A stretch of 64,000 nucleotides of DNA, taken from assembly GCF_902713425.1 (NCBI RefSeq), contig NC_081217.1, positions 19,096,659 to 19,160,658 of the forward strand. The letters are read 5' to 3'. Under the pieces are notes generated by a model. The model was not told the DNA's origin. It saw only the letters and a program-made list of their open reading frames with translations, and did not search any database. The first letter of the stretch is position 1. Each line of letters opens with the position of its first letter. The DNA is from Acipenser ruthenus. Its lineage: Eukaryota; Chordata; Actinopteri; Acipenseriformes; Acipenseridae. Shown here in pieces: positions 19,996 to 36,335 of the stretch. The position numbers and the translations under genes were made by a program.

Positions 19996-21208
19996 GTTAC
20001 TTCTTGTGGAATCACATTTAAATTGCAAACAGCTTATTGAAACATGGATAGTAGTCTGCTTCTGGTTTTTAAATCAAGAAAATCAGAAACACTAACAAGA
20101 TTCTACACCAAACTATTTCATTATTATTATTATTATTTATTTCTTAGCAGACGCCCTTATCCAGGGCGACTTACAATCGTAAGCAAATACATTTACCATT
20201 ACACACGAGTTAAATTAATCACAAGCTAGTGAGTACTCTACATACCTTAATAATGACTAAGTTATAGTAGCAAATAATACTAACAAGTGGAAGGTTTTCA
20301 ATGTATAATAATCTTAAGAGACAGGACAGTATATCATGCAAGACTGCCATTCTAAAAAAAAATCCAGGAAGGAGACTGTAAAATAAAAAGACGTTTCCTT
20401 TAATTATAAGTAATTACATTGTAATAGCCTTGCAGTTGCTAACATATTTGTAATAATGCTGCATTTATACATGTGGTTGTGTAAATGTAATTGCATGTGT
20501 AATTACTGTGTAGTTAAAAAAAAACACTTAAAGCGTGTTAGCTGTTTTGTCTTTGCTTTCATGTTCAAATAAGAAACAGAAGTCAAGGAGGCCGACATTT
20601 TAGATGCCTACATCCCTGAACCTTTCGATGAAACATTTCTGTTTATTTCCTTTTCAAAAGTAAAACTCTATTAATTTTTTTTTTTACATTTTCATATTAG
20701 TCAGGGTGGTAAAATTACATTTTTACAAATGTGTTTACAGCTATGGCTAAACGTTTTACATCACCCTATAGAATTAACTCATTTTGCTTCATAAAGTCGA
20801 ATGAAACCTGCTGATTAATGTTATGTTAACATATAGAATTACACACCACTTTATAGTTTTCCATATACTTAACGAAAAATTGCCAAAAATTGAAAACTTT
20901 GACATTTTGAAATCTAACATGAAATGCTGTGCTACTATTATGGCTTCCGGTAGACTTCTGTGATATCATTTCGTAGTTTCTTTTGTTACATGATGTTAAA
21001 TAAAATATCTAAATGTATTGCACTGTAACAACAGAAATACTAATGTGGTTTTTTTGTTATTTTTATTTTATATCAAAACAAACTTTGTTCGCAGTATAAG
21101 AGCGCACAAGCTGCCTCGCCCCTTTGCACCCCAAAATAGATCTGAGTCCCTACCTGTCACCGTGACCAAGACTAGGAGCTCCAGCACAAAAGCACCGAGC
21201 ACCGCCAT
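15227..21208 (-). CDS. CD300/pIgR-like (CMRF35-like) two-Ig receptor with tyrosine-motif tail
   Basis: Coding exons on the minus strand in order: 21208-21154, 19819-19196, 18598-18508, 17678-17578, 16342-16302, 15559-15227. Splice sites are GT-AG and phases join to 415 codons including the stop. Layout: signal peptide (about residues 1-19, MAVLGAFVLELLVLVTVTG); two V-type Ig domains with CKYNE, KYWCR and the D-x-G-x-YRCGI motif of the CD300/pIgR family; a Thr/Pro stalk (TTHNPTTYTSSKATPTLP) that is probably O-glycosylated; a membrane span (VIFGIIGILAFVFLVILIIL) followed by RKK; and an acidic tail with YVNV twice, YVNM once and a terminal VVYTQI. Known family role: surface receptors of myeloid and other leukocytes binding lipids or immunoglobulin. 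The tail suggests Grb2/PI3K-type recruitment plus an ITIM-like site. The ligand cannot be told. Optional exons are listed separately. Confidence 0.88.
15587..15809 (+). repeat. tRNA-headed SINE beside the last acceptor of the CD300-like receptor
   Basis: Full-length: head GGGCAGCAGTGTGGAGTAGT, box-B GGTTCAATCCC, tail AAGTCGTCCTGGATAAGGGT and an (AAT)n end. It lies antisense to the receptor and stops 27 bases short of the exon at 15559. Confidence 0.8.
16454..16728 (-). CDS. optional tail exon of the CD300-like receptor (alternative last exon or cassette)
   Basis: A clear acceptor (a T-rich tract, then AATTGCAG) opens a reading frame in phase with the transmembrane exon. Read to its own stop it gives 90 residues with NLYTFP and NVYGTA. 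Alternatively a weak donor (TACG-GTACAG) at 16588 would make a 141-base symmetric cassette of 47 residues that splices in frame to 16342-16302. No transcript evidence is available, so either use is inferred. Confidence 0.5.
16837..17260 (-). repeat. SINE tail plus further interspersed repeat
   Basis: 16850-16912 matches the SINE tail TTAGCAGACACCCTTATCCA and GGGCGACTTACA. The following 300 bases, including GAGTTCCACAAACGAGGAG and AAAAAGCTCAGGCTCCAGTT, look like older LINE 3'-end sequence. The family is not assigned. Confidence 0.45.
17578..17678 (-). CDS. transmembrane exon of the CD300-like receptor
   Basis: It encodes about 20 hydrophobic residues (VIFGIIGILAFVFLVILIIL) followed by IRKKLTNSR, a stop-transfer basic patch. 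The donor is CAGAG-GTGAGTT. A second identical acceptor lies 33 bases upstream in transcript sense, at 17711. Its use would add 11 in-frame residues, KEAIDIYSISR, just outside the membrane. Confidence 0.88.
18048..18425 (-). repeat. palindromic MITE, copy 5 (intron of the CD300-like receptor)
   Basis: Arms as in the other copies. The core from about 18172 to 18262 is CCCTAA-like, and the right end is CATGTAAAGTGTTACC. It sits between the stalk and transmembrane exons. Confidence 0.75.
19196..19819 (-). CDS. exon encoding both Ig V domains of the CD300-like receptor
   Basis: One uninterrupted 624-base exon holds two complete V-type domains. Domain 1 runs from CKYNEKYRQ to DSGQYRCGIE and domain 2 from CKYNEDYRR to SDAGLYRCGIV. 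Both have the extra cysteine pair region typical of CD300 (YWCR...C). The acceptor is TGTCCAG and the donor CAAG-GTAAGC. The domains resemble each other closely (CKYNE.YR, KYWCR, NTFT.T), which suggests duplication within the exon. Confidence 0.9.
19920..19993. repeat. (AAT)n microsatellite
   Basis: About 24 AAT units in the first intron of the CD300-like receptor, 100 bases upstream of the Ig exon acceptor. Confidence 0.95.
20119..20260 (-). repeat. truncated SINE, same tail family
   Basis: TTATTTCTTAGCAGACGCCC and AGGGCGACTTACAATCG are present. The head is missing or diverged. Confidence 0.6.
20738..21005. mobile_element. Tc1/mariner-like MITE, second copy
   Basis: It begins CAGCTATGGCTAAACGTTTT, then TACATCACCCTATAGAATTA. 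It shares ATCTAACATGAAATGCTGT and GATGTTAAATAAAATATCTA with the other copies. It lies about 150 bases downstream, in transcript sense, of the receptor signal-peptide exon. Confidence 0.6.
21154..21208 (-). CDS. signal-peptide exon of the CD300-like receptor
   Basis: It encodes MAVLGAFVLELLVLVTVT plus one base, and the donor is ACAG-GTAGGG. The following glycine codon is completed by the Ig exon, giving a typical leader ending in VTVTG. It was chosen as the start because it is the only ATG with a hydrophobic leader and a phase-1 donor upstream of the Ig exon. Confidence 0.85.
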
Positions 21209-21492
21209 TTTCAGCGGCCAGCCTGCAGACGACCAGCCCATAGAGCCTGACCTTAAAACAAGATGCTGTGTTTCTGCTGAAAAATATCCTGCCTTGCCTG
21301 TGGCTCTGATAGATGATCAGATTGCCACTGATTAAAGATAAAGAGAAATGGAGGGTGATGCATGCAGTTACGCAAGATCCTACACTGGAAAATGTTGATG
21401 TTGTACTTTAGCATGTGGCTTACCGCAATCGGCGCACAAAGTGAAAAACAAATCTATATCTGAGCAACTGCTTTTCTACAATCATTAGCATC

Positions 21493-21609
<117 letters not shown>

Positions 21610-22429
21610 TAAATATCTAGTTAAAAGAAATATATTGCATGTCTACAATGGAAAGGAAGAGAAGGAAGATTATAGACCTACATTCTAGTGAATGAAATTG
21701 CTGGTGCTTTCGGTTTGGCAGTGCAGGCAGAGATGAAGTGACATTACTGTCTGAGCATTCATGGAGGGCAGGCAATGGGGAACGTTGGCTATCCTGAAGG
21801 TAAAACCCCTGGAATTTTTTACTTTAAATAAAATTATTTAAAATGAATTTCACTTCTTCTTAGCTTTATTACACATTTTTACTGGTCCTGCCTTTCAGAC
21901 AAGTCTCACATGAGAAAATGCATTTTAATGGCTCATTCACTTCTGTTTCATTTGAATGTGCTAAGAATGTGATTTTTCAGGTATATTCAGTTTTTCAAAT
22001 ATAAAGCTATGAACTGCTGCATCCTGGTACCTTGCTGTGGGTTTGATTGCACCTAGACCACTGGAGTTGCTACTACAGATGAAGTGATAATTATGAGGAA
22101 GCAGCAGCGACTGTATTTATCTGCAGTGTTGTCTTTGAAATGTCTGCAGAAGTACAAAATACAAATAAAGAACCGAAAGCTCTTGAGCAGAAGACTACTT
22201 ACTGTAAGTCTTGATAACAGGTTAAACAAAATAATTTTAGAAACTTTGGTTCGCACTCTTTTAACGGTTAGTAGGATTTTTTTGAAATACTAAAAGTTTA
22301 TAAGCTTCTTTTTATATATCTACAGTACATTCAGCGTTATTGAGTGTTTAATAGGTACGGATGTTAATGGCTTTTCACATGCATCTGTCTTATTTCTCTC
22401 TAGTTTTGTAACATGTAGTAAACTTTTAA

Positions 22430-22654
22430 CCCCTTAAGGTACACAAGGAATTGAGCGGTTGTTCAAAAGGTTTCTTCTGAAAATACATTTGAGAGCAACT
22501 CAAGTATCACAAGGAGGAAACTGACCATTTGAATAACCAGATCCAACCTGTCAGAACATTTGAAACCCTATTTCGTGCACCTCATTGCAAAAATAAGAAG
22601 TAGGCATCATTTTTTTTGTGTGTGGGAGAGATACGTCCCTTGTACCTTAAAGGG
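22430..22654. mobile_element. piggyBac-type MITE
   Basis: TTAA at 22426-22429 and 22655-22658 flank inverted ends CCCCTTAAGGTACACAAGG and CCCTTTAAGGTACAAGGGA. TTAA targets and CCC(T)T ends are the piggyBac pattern. No coding capacity. Confidence 0.7.
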
Positions 22655-23224
22655 TTAAAGGGAAGGTATAAGCAGATTGATAGTGTTAAGCAGTCTTGAT
22701 GGCGCCAGCAGTGACTCATTATTTTCCTAGCGTGCATAAGCAGCTCTGAAGTGATCTTTGCACAGCGTGTTTTTTAGTTTGTACTTTTTTTTCTCTTGCA
22801 AGAAATTATTGAAATTCTGCCTCAATACCTCTGGGGTATGCGCTAATGCTAATTGAGCTTAAACATGGTGTACATTGTTCTGATTACAACCAAGGAGTGC
22901 TTTTAAAAACAGGTGCATTCCTCCCAAAGGGCAATTCCATGGAAACAGTATATTTGGTACACTAATATATCATAGTTATCATATTAAGCCTGGCCAATAA
23001 GTCCCGGGCTTCCCAATAGTCTGATACTGATGGCTAATCAAATGTAACAAACATAATTCGTTGTCACGGCATGGCCCCATAATGCCCCTCTGTCTGACCC
23101 AGCAAGAGCCAGAGTACCCCAACCAGAGTTACACAGAATCAAAGCAGCTTGTTCCAACTGCTACCCAACTGCATAATCCTAAACAACTCAAATAAATCAG
23201 CTGGTATCTTACACAGCACCCTTT

Positions 23225-23541
23225 ACGATATTTGTATAATACTGTATACATGTGTACTTACATATACTTACAATGTTATTATGCATAGTTACAATGTACT
23301 TGATGTGTCAATATTTTTGCACGATATAACCCTAAGCTCCCCTAACCCTAATGCTAACCCTAATGCTGTCCCAAACTCTAACCCTAACCCTTTTCTGATA
23401 CAATTCTACATATATTGTGCAAAAAGATTTACACATTAACTACATTGTAACTATGCATAATAACACTGCAATTATGTGTAAGTACACATGTATTTACTAA
23501 GTTACATAAATACACAGTAACTAGAGAAACTTAATGTAAAG
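23225..23541 (-). repeat. palindromic MITE, copy 6, left end lost
   Basis: It begins inside the left arm (ATACATGTGTACTTACATA). The core has CCCTAACCCTAATGC, and the right arm ends TTAATGTAAAGTAAA without the terminal GTTACCC. Confidence 0.7.
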
Positions 23542-23754
23542 TAAATAAACAGCATAGCTGATTTTAATGTGACATTATTTCCATCTGATGCAAACTATCT
23601 GATACAAAGAGATTTCAGATAGCTGTATCACAATAATATGTTGTGTCCTAAACTATAAAGAAATCTGAAGAAATATTTGTTGTTGTATTTATATATATAT
23701 ATATATATATCGGGGGGACACACAATATGAGCGTTTTAATTAGCAGTTTTTAAG

Positions 23755-23933
23755 TTATAAATAGCCTGGCTAAACGGCGGTCGGGAGTTCAGTTCAAAGC
23801 AACACACAAGCAAACGAAGTGCGAGAAGGGTCGGGGGAGGGGAGGAGGGAATGGGCTCGCCCTGGTTCGGGCGGAGCGGGGATGAAGCGTCTCGTCTCAC
23901 GGAGAAAGCCGCAGCTCCTCTCGCAGCAAAAAA
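23755..23933 (+). promoter_or_regulatory. OPTC: probable opticin promoter and non-coding first exon
   Basis: A TATA-like TTATAAATAG near 23755 is followed by a GC-rich stretch that stands out from AT-rich surroundings and ends at a donor, AAAAAA-GTAAAT, at 23933. The opticin ATG at 24725 directly follows an acceptor (CTCCCAG-G), so an upstream exon must exist and this is the nearest good candidate. It holds an ATG at 23851 in strong context whose frame is open to the donor. Confidence 0.5.
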
Positions 23934-24724
23934 GTAAATACATTAGGAAAGATAACCACGTAACATGCCTAATATTTATTTAGTTATAAAACGAATGCTG
24001 AATAAGATGTCGGTGTTATAAAGTGCCAGCGCAGCTTTTCTTCAGTTCAGATACTGCATCAAAAGGGAGAGACAGAAACGGAAGTTAGACTGAGAAGTTG
24101 TTTACAGTTTGAACACCAGTACTGTATTTACTGTAGAACAACAACATAGGAAAAAATAGTTACTCAGATTTTGCTCCATGTTTGCATTTAAATCTGACGA
24201 AATGTAAGAGAAATGTGCTTAATCAATGTTATAATTCATTGAACTTTGGTTCGGGAGCTTCCTTTTTTAACACTTGTAAATTGCTCATGTATTTGGTTTA
24301 TTTGAACTTGTTTCTGTAAATCACCATTTGTTTCCCAGCAAATGTCAGAATTGAATCAAGACATCCTGGGAATTGTGCTGCTGCATTGCTGCTAGCAACA
24401 TTGTATAGCATTGTTTTGCAGCTATAATAAAATGATGTGATTGGGAAGATAATAGTTTTCAATCCATGTTGTGAACACGGCGTTCCATTCTCAGGGTCAC
24501 AGACTGGTGTTCTTCTGCATGTAGTAAATAGTAGCTACAGTGTAAAGTGTATCCAAAATGCGTTCAATATCTTTTTTGCATGATTGTGATGACAGTGATT
24601 TGAGGTTAGGGTTAGGGTTTACCACCTAACCCCGTGGTGGGTAATGATTTCTTGATTTAAGTAATCCTGCTGGTGTTGTTTCTGTGTGCTGTGTATAAAC
24701 GTTTACCCTCACTCTGCTCCCAGG

Positions 24725-28681
<3,957 letters not shown>

Positions 28682-28857
28682 GCCCCTCAAACGAGCCTAC
28701 ACCCCCAAACTAACCACTCAGCTCTCAGGCTGTCTTCCTACAACCCCAGCTTCGACTCTCACACTCACACAACCCCTAGAACAATCCTCACCACAATACT
28801 CAGCACTGCAGCAAAACAATGTATCATAATCTTTTCAACTGTAGTTGAGTAAAATCA

Positions 28858-28863
28858 AATAAA
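28858..28863 (+). terminator. OPTC: poly(A) signal of opticin
   Basis: AATAAA 177 bases after the opticin stop; the first in the 3' UTR. A microsatellite-rich stretch follows. Confidence 0.7.
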
Positions 28864-28944
28864 CTTCTATACAAGCTTTCACGTTATCTGTTCGTTTATT
28901 ATGATAATGATGATGAGGATTATTATTATTATTTGTATTATACC

Positions 28945-28964
<20 letters not shown>

Positions 28965-28991
<27 letters not shown>

Positions 28992-29015
28992 CATGAAAGC
29001 TATGGTTTATGGTGT

Positions 29016-29084
<69 letters not shown>
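28965..29084. repeat. (AAT)n and (TA)n microsatellites downstream of opticin
   Basis: AAT repeats around 28948-28990 and about 60 bases of TA at 29024-29084. They follow the opticin poly(A) signal by about 90-160 bases. Confidence 0.9.
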
Positions 29085-29088
<4 letters not shown>

Positions 29089-30693
29089 TGATATTTATTT
29101 GATCTATTTTGTATATATGCTGTTACAGGAATAAAACACTAAATTTGCAGTAAATTCATTTCACCTTCTCACCACACGAGGGAGACCTTTCTCCATTTCT
29201 TCCACACCAGATTGGTCCAGTTTTTCCTGATTGTGGACAAACCCAATCTGTAGCTATCCTTCTCAAATCCACCCTCAAAACATCTGGAAGAGTTCACGCA
29301 AGGTTTGTCCCCAGACTGCTATCCACTTCACCCTCCAAGTCTGAGACTCTCTTCTGTCTCTTACTGAACAATAAGATCGCTATTGGCTCCGAGGATGTCT
29401 TCTCCAATGCTGTATATAAACCTGAGGACAATTTAAGAAAACTCCTAGTCCAGTACACAAAGGTTTCTTTTGAATGTGCTGTAAAACCTGGATGCTATGG
29501 TGTGTGGGTCTCTAATTCTAAAGAGCTTTGCAGGGAGTCGCGTGAGAGTACGGGGTTACGCCCTGTAATCAGCAGTGTTACTTTTCCAGTGTGCACAGCT
29601 GGGGTCAGGGAGCGGACACAGCAACTAAGCCCATCCACAATGACCTGCCACCAACAAGCGACGGGACGCATGACAGGGCTGCCACATCTGTCTGATGAAA
29701 ATGACAGTGAGCCCACATTCTCGGCTCTCCAGTACTGACACGCAGCACCTTAACATTGAGCACTAGTCCAAACACTCCATTCTCAGCTCTCCAGCGCTGT
29801 CATTACCATGCACCTTAATAGCGAGCCCTTGTAGGGAACAGACATGAAAACCACCAGTGCAACAGAACAGGGTCTACAATGGATTACCAGGTGCACACAG
29901 CAGTGTGCTGCACCTGGATCAATATTTGTGGCAATCCAATGTTACACCACTGATTCCTAGGGGTAACACGGTATAATGGGATCCACTGGAATGTTCCTGT
30001 AAGGGATCTCAGCATCAGTGTTACAGAGAGAGGAGGCGTGTTGGAGTCTGTGTATTAAGCAGTGTGAATATTGCCACTGTACAGCTTCTCTGCCTCACTT
30101 CTGCATAGCTTTCAAGGTGACCTTGACAGACAAGGCCATTGCTGCTCATCCTATTGATTTATTCAGAGAAGCCAGGGCTGGCCTGTGAATGCCTCTGAGC
30201 TTCCCTCCCACACAAGGAGGTTGGGTGGTGCATTATTGATTGTCTGTTATCTGGTCTGTCTCACATCGCTCTCCCCCTACTGATCAAGCACATATCCAGC
30301 TATCAGCCTGCACTGAAACTTACAGAACAGCCTCCTCCTACACATACACATTATCATAATGTTTTGCACACTGTCCAATGTCTTTTATTAATATTCATTT
30401 AGAACCTTGATTCTGAGTGTGTTTTCTGTTTTTTGGTAAGCACGGTTAATTTATTTTATTATTATAATCAGCGTAACAAAATCTATACGGGAGAGTACAT
30501 TCCAGGCATAAAAAAAACAAACAAACAGACAAATGCGTCATTTAAAAAAAAAAAAATAACGCTACAGATTGTATCTGAGCAATCTTTGGAAAAAGATGAG
30601 TGAGATCCTGAAACAGGCTCTTGTGTTTTCCTGTCAATGTAGGATCTCAACATGTCAATATGAGTAATCAACAAGACCCCCATACACAGCAGA

Positions 30694-30785
30694 AATCTAA
30701 TAGGACTGCCCACCCACAAAACTGTGGAAGGACAGTATGAATCAAATAGGACTGTCCACCCACTACACTGTGGAAGGACAGTGTG
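30694..30785 (+). repeat. 46-bp direct repeat, two copies
   Basis: AATCTAATAGGACTGCCCAC and AATCAAATAGGACTGTCCAC begin two adjacent copies. Each continues through CTGTGGAAGGACAGT. Confidence 0.75.
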
Positions 30786-33700
30786 AAAGTTGTAGCAATG
30801 TAACATGGCATTATATAAAGCCTGCACTATCCTCTGACCTGTATTGGGACAGTATCAGACACAATATAGTGTATAATATGTATTTGTTGATTGATTGATT
30901 GATTGATTTTAGAACTGGTTATAAAAGTCGCCTCGTTGTTTTGTCAAATAATTTCTACTACTCTTAAGAGTCCTTTTTGCAGTAATGGACCGCAAATTGC
31001 GTCTAGGGGTATAAATAGACAAAAGGTCAGTTAGGCCTTAAAAGTCAATAGCAAGATTTTAAACATTTTAAAATTTTAAAAGAAAAGCTGCATACTCGTC
31101 AGACTGAGAAAAGCTGGGTACCAATGAGTTAACAAATCTATTTAAAAATCTGTGAAAACAGCCTATTATTTCTCAGAGATCCACACTCAAGTGTCTGCTC
31201 TCCTTCCTCTTGCTGACAGTATGACAAGAAGCAGACGTGGAGATGATGAATTCAGTACATTAAACAGAGACACACTGCCAGCCCCCCTCCCCTGAACCGG
31301 CTTCATTCAAAACCATCTCTCGTCTCTTCCTTATGTGGTTGAGGTATGTTCCGTGCTGGGGTGGAGACGCGTTGTTTCTGTCTTGGAGCTATCGGGGGTC
31401 ACCTCACTGCACCTCTGCGGTCTGCAGCAGGGACAAGCTGTCTGCCTCTCTCAGCTGTGCTCCATATATGGAGAGGCAAAGCAGGGCTCTGTCGTACGAA
31501 GTTTATAGTACAGCTTATAGAAGCGTAACCCACCTACAGTACTGCACCACACAGCAACACCAGAGATGGGCTTGAGAACAGCACCATTCACAGGCTCTTT
31601 GGGGCAAGGGATCAGACTATCCAAGTCTTATTTGTGAGCCATGCAAGATTATTATAAATCAAACATCTCTCTATAGCTAAAAACGGGTTTCCTTTTCACT
31701 TGCTACACTAACATGTAAACAGTTACAATAGCCCAATGCATTATCATGTGCACATCTGTATTAGAGTAAACCAGTAGCCTCTCCTAAGCTTATAGCCGGA
31801 TGCAACTAACTTTGCAGTCCCTGGTAGTGAGTGGGTTGTAGGAATTGCTGTTGATGTGATTAAACAATCCAGGGGTTTGCACTCCATCAGCACTCACTGC
31901 TAAATAAGGTAAGCAGAAATCCAGCCTCATTATACAGAGTCTGTAATATTGCATCACCTTATCATTCCCAGGAATTCGTCATATACAGAGTGTGAACAGT
32001 GTATTAGAACGCCCTACCCCTTAGCACTTCATCCTACGTATCTCTTTTGGTTGATATAGCTTGTTCACCTTCATACTGTCACCGGCCTCTGCAACCATTG
32101 TCTTCCCCTTTCCTTCAACAATCGCTTACTATTGCACCAAGACGCAAAGAGAAAAACGCTTTCTTTCATGTATTTTGCACCTTTCTAGAACAAACCCAAA
32201 TGCGCTACTTTGTAGTGCTTTGAGGGAACACCCGCACTCTTTGATTCAAACACACTGTCATTACAAGTAAAGGTTTATGAGTGGGTTCCCCTGCTAATAG
32301 CACGCTTCCACAACCTCTGGACGTTGATCAAGAACACACAGAGCTGGCTAGATAATTCACATTATTGACACATCTGACTGCAATAATTATGTGGGATAAT
32401 GGCAGGGAAGAGAGAAGGGAATTAGCAGGCTTCGATAATGCAGTAATTATATTGTCTTATATAAGTCAGGGCCAGCCCCTTGCCTCCCTAAAGAAGAGTC
32501 CATTGCCACCCATGCAATCCGGGAAATTCAATTATTGACTGAACCAGCACCAGAGAGAATAATCACTGTGCTCCCAGCCCTATTGATTATAAGCAGCAGC
32601 AGCAGCAGCAGACAAAGAGCTTTATTGAATTGCTGTGTCTGACAAAGGCTCAGGATTATATCCGTGTGCATTCCACACATGTGACCTTGCAATACTGGCC
32701 TGTATGGAACAGCCCACTTTACTATCAATAAACTGTAACATGAATTCAGTGATTCATTGTGCAATTAACATCCGTGACAATTTATGAGATATACAAATTC
32801 TGCATCTGCAGATCTGGCATACAATTGGCAGTTGCTTCTATGTCCACGACTGCATTAATTATTGGTGTTTCACGAGGAACAGGCTCAAAAGGGATTGGGA
32901 AACTTCGGGGAAAAAAGACCTGGGAAAAAACGTCCCTTCGGAACAATTTAAACATCTTGTGAATCAGTGTCATCCTGACAGCCTGGTGCTACACAAGAAA
33001 TCCCTGTCCCACGCAGACAGGGTATCTCCAGTAGAGGTCACTACAGAGCACAAAGCCACAGTGCTCATTAGCATGCAGCAGAGCATTGCTGTAGCCCCAC
33101 ACTCGTAAAAAATTTAGTAGCTTGAATAAAAGGATCTCAGGCTGATTGCTTCCTGGGGAGTTCCTGGCATTTCAGTGTTATTGAGATCCTCCAGCTACGC
33201 ACTGTGAACAACATTACCCAGCCGAAACTGTGAGGATTACTCCCACACCGAAACCCATTGCTCTCAGTGATTGAGGGAGTGAGTGAGTGAGGTATGGAGG
33301 GAGTGAGTGAGGGAGTGTGGGACACACAGACAGGAGTGTTCTAAGGGAGTGTTATCTGTCCGACAGCGTAACAGGAGTTCAGACTTGGACGATAATAAAT
33401 GACCAGGCATTGGGAAATGTGTTTTGTGAGGCCCAGAGCGGAATGCATTTAGCGGTAAAACTGTAAAATCTGATGTTCGAGGGCTGGGAGGCGATTTTTA
33501 ATCTCAGAGGAATTGTGTTGCAGCCTGCTGTTGATTAATGTCCCCACTCTGGTTCCTTATTAACGCTGACAGCAGGGCTGGGATGAGGAATGACACTGCA
33601 GGCCACTGGATCCAAGCCCAAAGAGAAGGAGCGTCCCTTCAGAGCCAGACAGCCTGGACTGACACCAAGAGAAGGGCCACAGAAGCTTGACAACCCAGCT

Positions 33701-34082
33701 TCAGCATGTCCTCCCAATCAATTCTGCAATGAAGTTGATCGTCTGTTTTTTTTTTATTTTTTTATTAATGTACAATGTAAGACCAACTTAAAGTTATAAT
33801 GGGGGAAGGAGAAGCATTCTCCTTTCCCCAGAGTGGAGAGTGTACAGTGTGGTATAGCTCCACAAGCCAGTTACTTGTTTGAAGTAAAGCAATATTGTTT
33901 GTAGTTGCTTATACTGCAAGGTGTAAGGTAAAGACAAGGTGGTTGACGTTGAAGTCAGGTCTACTTGTGTTTGGAAACAGCATTTTGTGAGACATGTAGT
34001 GTATACTCGGCTTTACAGTACATCCAGGAAATATACAGTATGTTATCACAGCACATTACACACATCACACAAAACCTGAATA

Positions 34083-34345
34083 GCTTGGTGGTTGGAGCTC
34101 TGGGCTGCAGTGCAGAAGATTCTGGGTGTAAGCACCTAAATGGTTAGAGAAAGAAAGTGATTGGCTGCAGTGTGGAAGGCAGTGGGTTCGAGTAGCTCAG
34201 TGCTTAGAGAAGTAGCTGGGCTGCAGTGTGGAAGGCAGTGGGTTTGAGTTGCTCAGTACTTGGAGAAGGTGCTGGGCTGCAGTGTGGAAGGCAGTGGGTT
34301 TGAGGAGCTCAGTGGTTAAGGAAAGTGCAGTGTGAAAGGGGTTGA
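34083..34345 (+). repeat. tandem array of tRNA-head-like units, about 57-bp period
   Basis: Five consecutive units carry a TAGCTCAGTGGTTAGAG-like box A, then CTGGGCTGCAGTGTGGAAGG and a box-B-like GTGGGTTCGAG. Units three and four are nearly identical, while the outer ones are diverged. Two related units occur at 36336-36450. Confidence 0.65.
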
Positions 34346-35083
34346 TATCTAACCCCAATGTAGCTCATCATTGCCAGGGGTCCAGTCTCTTTAGTCTCTT
34401 TTTTGCGAATCCCAGCTTTGCTTTTACGGGTGTCCCTTTGGAACGTCACGCTGTTGAATGCAGATTGCTCTGAGAGACAGGAACCACAGACACCAGGAGA
34501 AGAATTTTAAACAGCTGTAAATTGAAATGGATTCTCTTCCAATTGATTTTCTGATAGTCTGCTGCAGTAAAAGCCTCTCTGTGTCCTAATAAATTCAGCT
34601 CTACGGTCTCCCCTTCTCCCAATCAACAGGCAGACACTCACAATGACCATACATCACTCACGACAGGGGATATGTGACCCTGTAACTGTGCATGGGGAAG
34701 AGAGGGGTCCTGCTACTCCAGTCCCTTGATTCATACCCTGTGCATGGGTTTCGCTGTATTGTGCATTCAAAACACATTCATCTGTACAGTACAGTATATT
34801 TACATTTAAATTGCATCTTAAAGCATAGCTTTGATGTTTCTCAAGATGCTTGGTGAATTAAAACAGTCATAAAGCAAGACACTGAAAACAGTAACTGACC
34901 CCTTCCATGAATGATGCTTTTCCCATAGATATGCACTCTTTTCTATATATCTTGCTCACTTCCTCTTCTCAAAATCCTACTTTAGAATGACGTTCAATGC
35001 GGTTGAGAGTTCACCTAAAAATATGTGCATAATACAGCCTGTACCCTAGAAAAGGAAACAAGATGGTTTTCCAAGCCTTAAGA

Positions 35084-35300
35084 GGCAGTGTGGCCCAACG
35101 GTTAAGGTCCAGGGCTCATAACCAGACAGTCACAGGTTCAAAACCTGCCACTGACTGACTCATTGTGTGACCCTGAGCAAGTCACTTAACCTCCTTGTGC
35201 TCCATCCAGCGGATGAGATGTTAAATCAGTTCACAGCCTACCTCTGTAAAGCGCTTTGTGATGGTGGTCCACTATGAAAGGCGCTGTATAAAAAATTTAA
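35084..35300 (+). repeat. tRNA-headed SINE with L2-like tail
   Basis: Head GGCAGTGTGGCCCAACGGTT, box-B AGGTTCAAAACC, then TGTGACCCTGAGCAAGTCAC. The tail is GTAAAGCGCTTTGTGATGGT and ATGAAAGGCGCTGTATAAA. The tail is of the kind borrowed from L2-type LINEs. Confidence 0.75.
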
Positions 35301-35940
35301 ATTGTTTTATTATTAATCCATTGGGTATAATGGCCCATTGAAAAGCATTGAATACACAGGCTTGAAAAGCACTGAATGCCTACTACAGCAAAAATATTTA
35401 CAAAAAAATCTGATTCAATGCTTGACTCCGGCTGAATTGATGAGAAGAGAACTAAATTAGATGAAAGTGTTGGATTGGTCACAGTTCAAGCGTCCACCCA
35501 AGTTTTAGGAACAAAAGAAAAATCTTGCCGCTGTATTTTCTTTGAAGCTTTCGAGGTTTCTATCCCATGATGACATCACAGTTGGAAGAATATTTGGGTC
35601 GCTATAACGAGTAAAGGCAAGCATGCATTTCAGATATTTTATTTGCAAATGCAAACAGATATGCAGTTTAACATACCATGTGTTATGATATGAATGATAT
35701 CACTGGAGGAACACCCCATTCCTTGCAAGGTAGGTTGCCTTGATGCTCTCCCTCCCTCCTCCGCCTCCTCCTCCTCTCTCCTGGTAGTTGATGGGCTTGT
35801 GAAACAATGACCTGTAGGAAAGATGAATCTTTGTGAAATACAGTGTTTTCAGGATGAATGGAAGCCAATTACAGTGAAGTAGCTTCCAACCAGAAATCAA
35901 TATTTAATTCCATCCACATTGATCTGACTTTCAACTGTTA

Positions 35941-35945
<5 letters not shown>

Positions 35946-35989
<44 letters not shown>

Positions 35990-36020
35990 ATATCATGCAT
36001 ACATGTAAAGGAAATATGAG

Positions 36021-36079
<59 letters not shown>
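35946..36079. repeat. (CT)n and (TA)n microsatellites
   Basis: About 40 bases of CT at 35946-35986 and 55 bases of TA at 36025-36079, with a short spacer between. Confidence 0.95.
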
Positions 36080-36080
<1 letters not shown>

Positions 36081-36335
36081 CTGTTTTTCTTCCACTCGTT
36101 CCCTTCTAACTCTTGCACTCTCAATTTCATTCTGCCTACTCTCTCTCTCTCTGTCTCTGTCTCTCCCTCAATTCAATTACTTCACTTCAATTTAATTCAA
36201 TTCAATAATACCTTATTGGCATGACCATAAAATAAGGACTTGTACTGCCAAGAACATTAGGTCTGCAAACAAGAATTGTAAAGGATTAATTCAGCTATTG
36301 AACAGAGGTAGAGGAGCTCTGTGGGGATGGCCAGC

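Noticed and set aside
34083-34345. Possible CRISPR-like array or tRNA gene cluster
   Set aside because: Units are adjacent with no unique spacers, the genome is eukaryotic, and no unit folds convincingly into a full tRNA.
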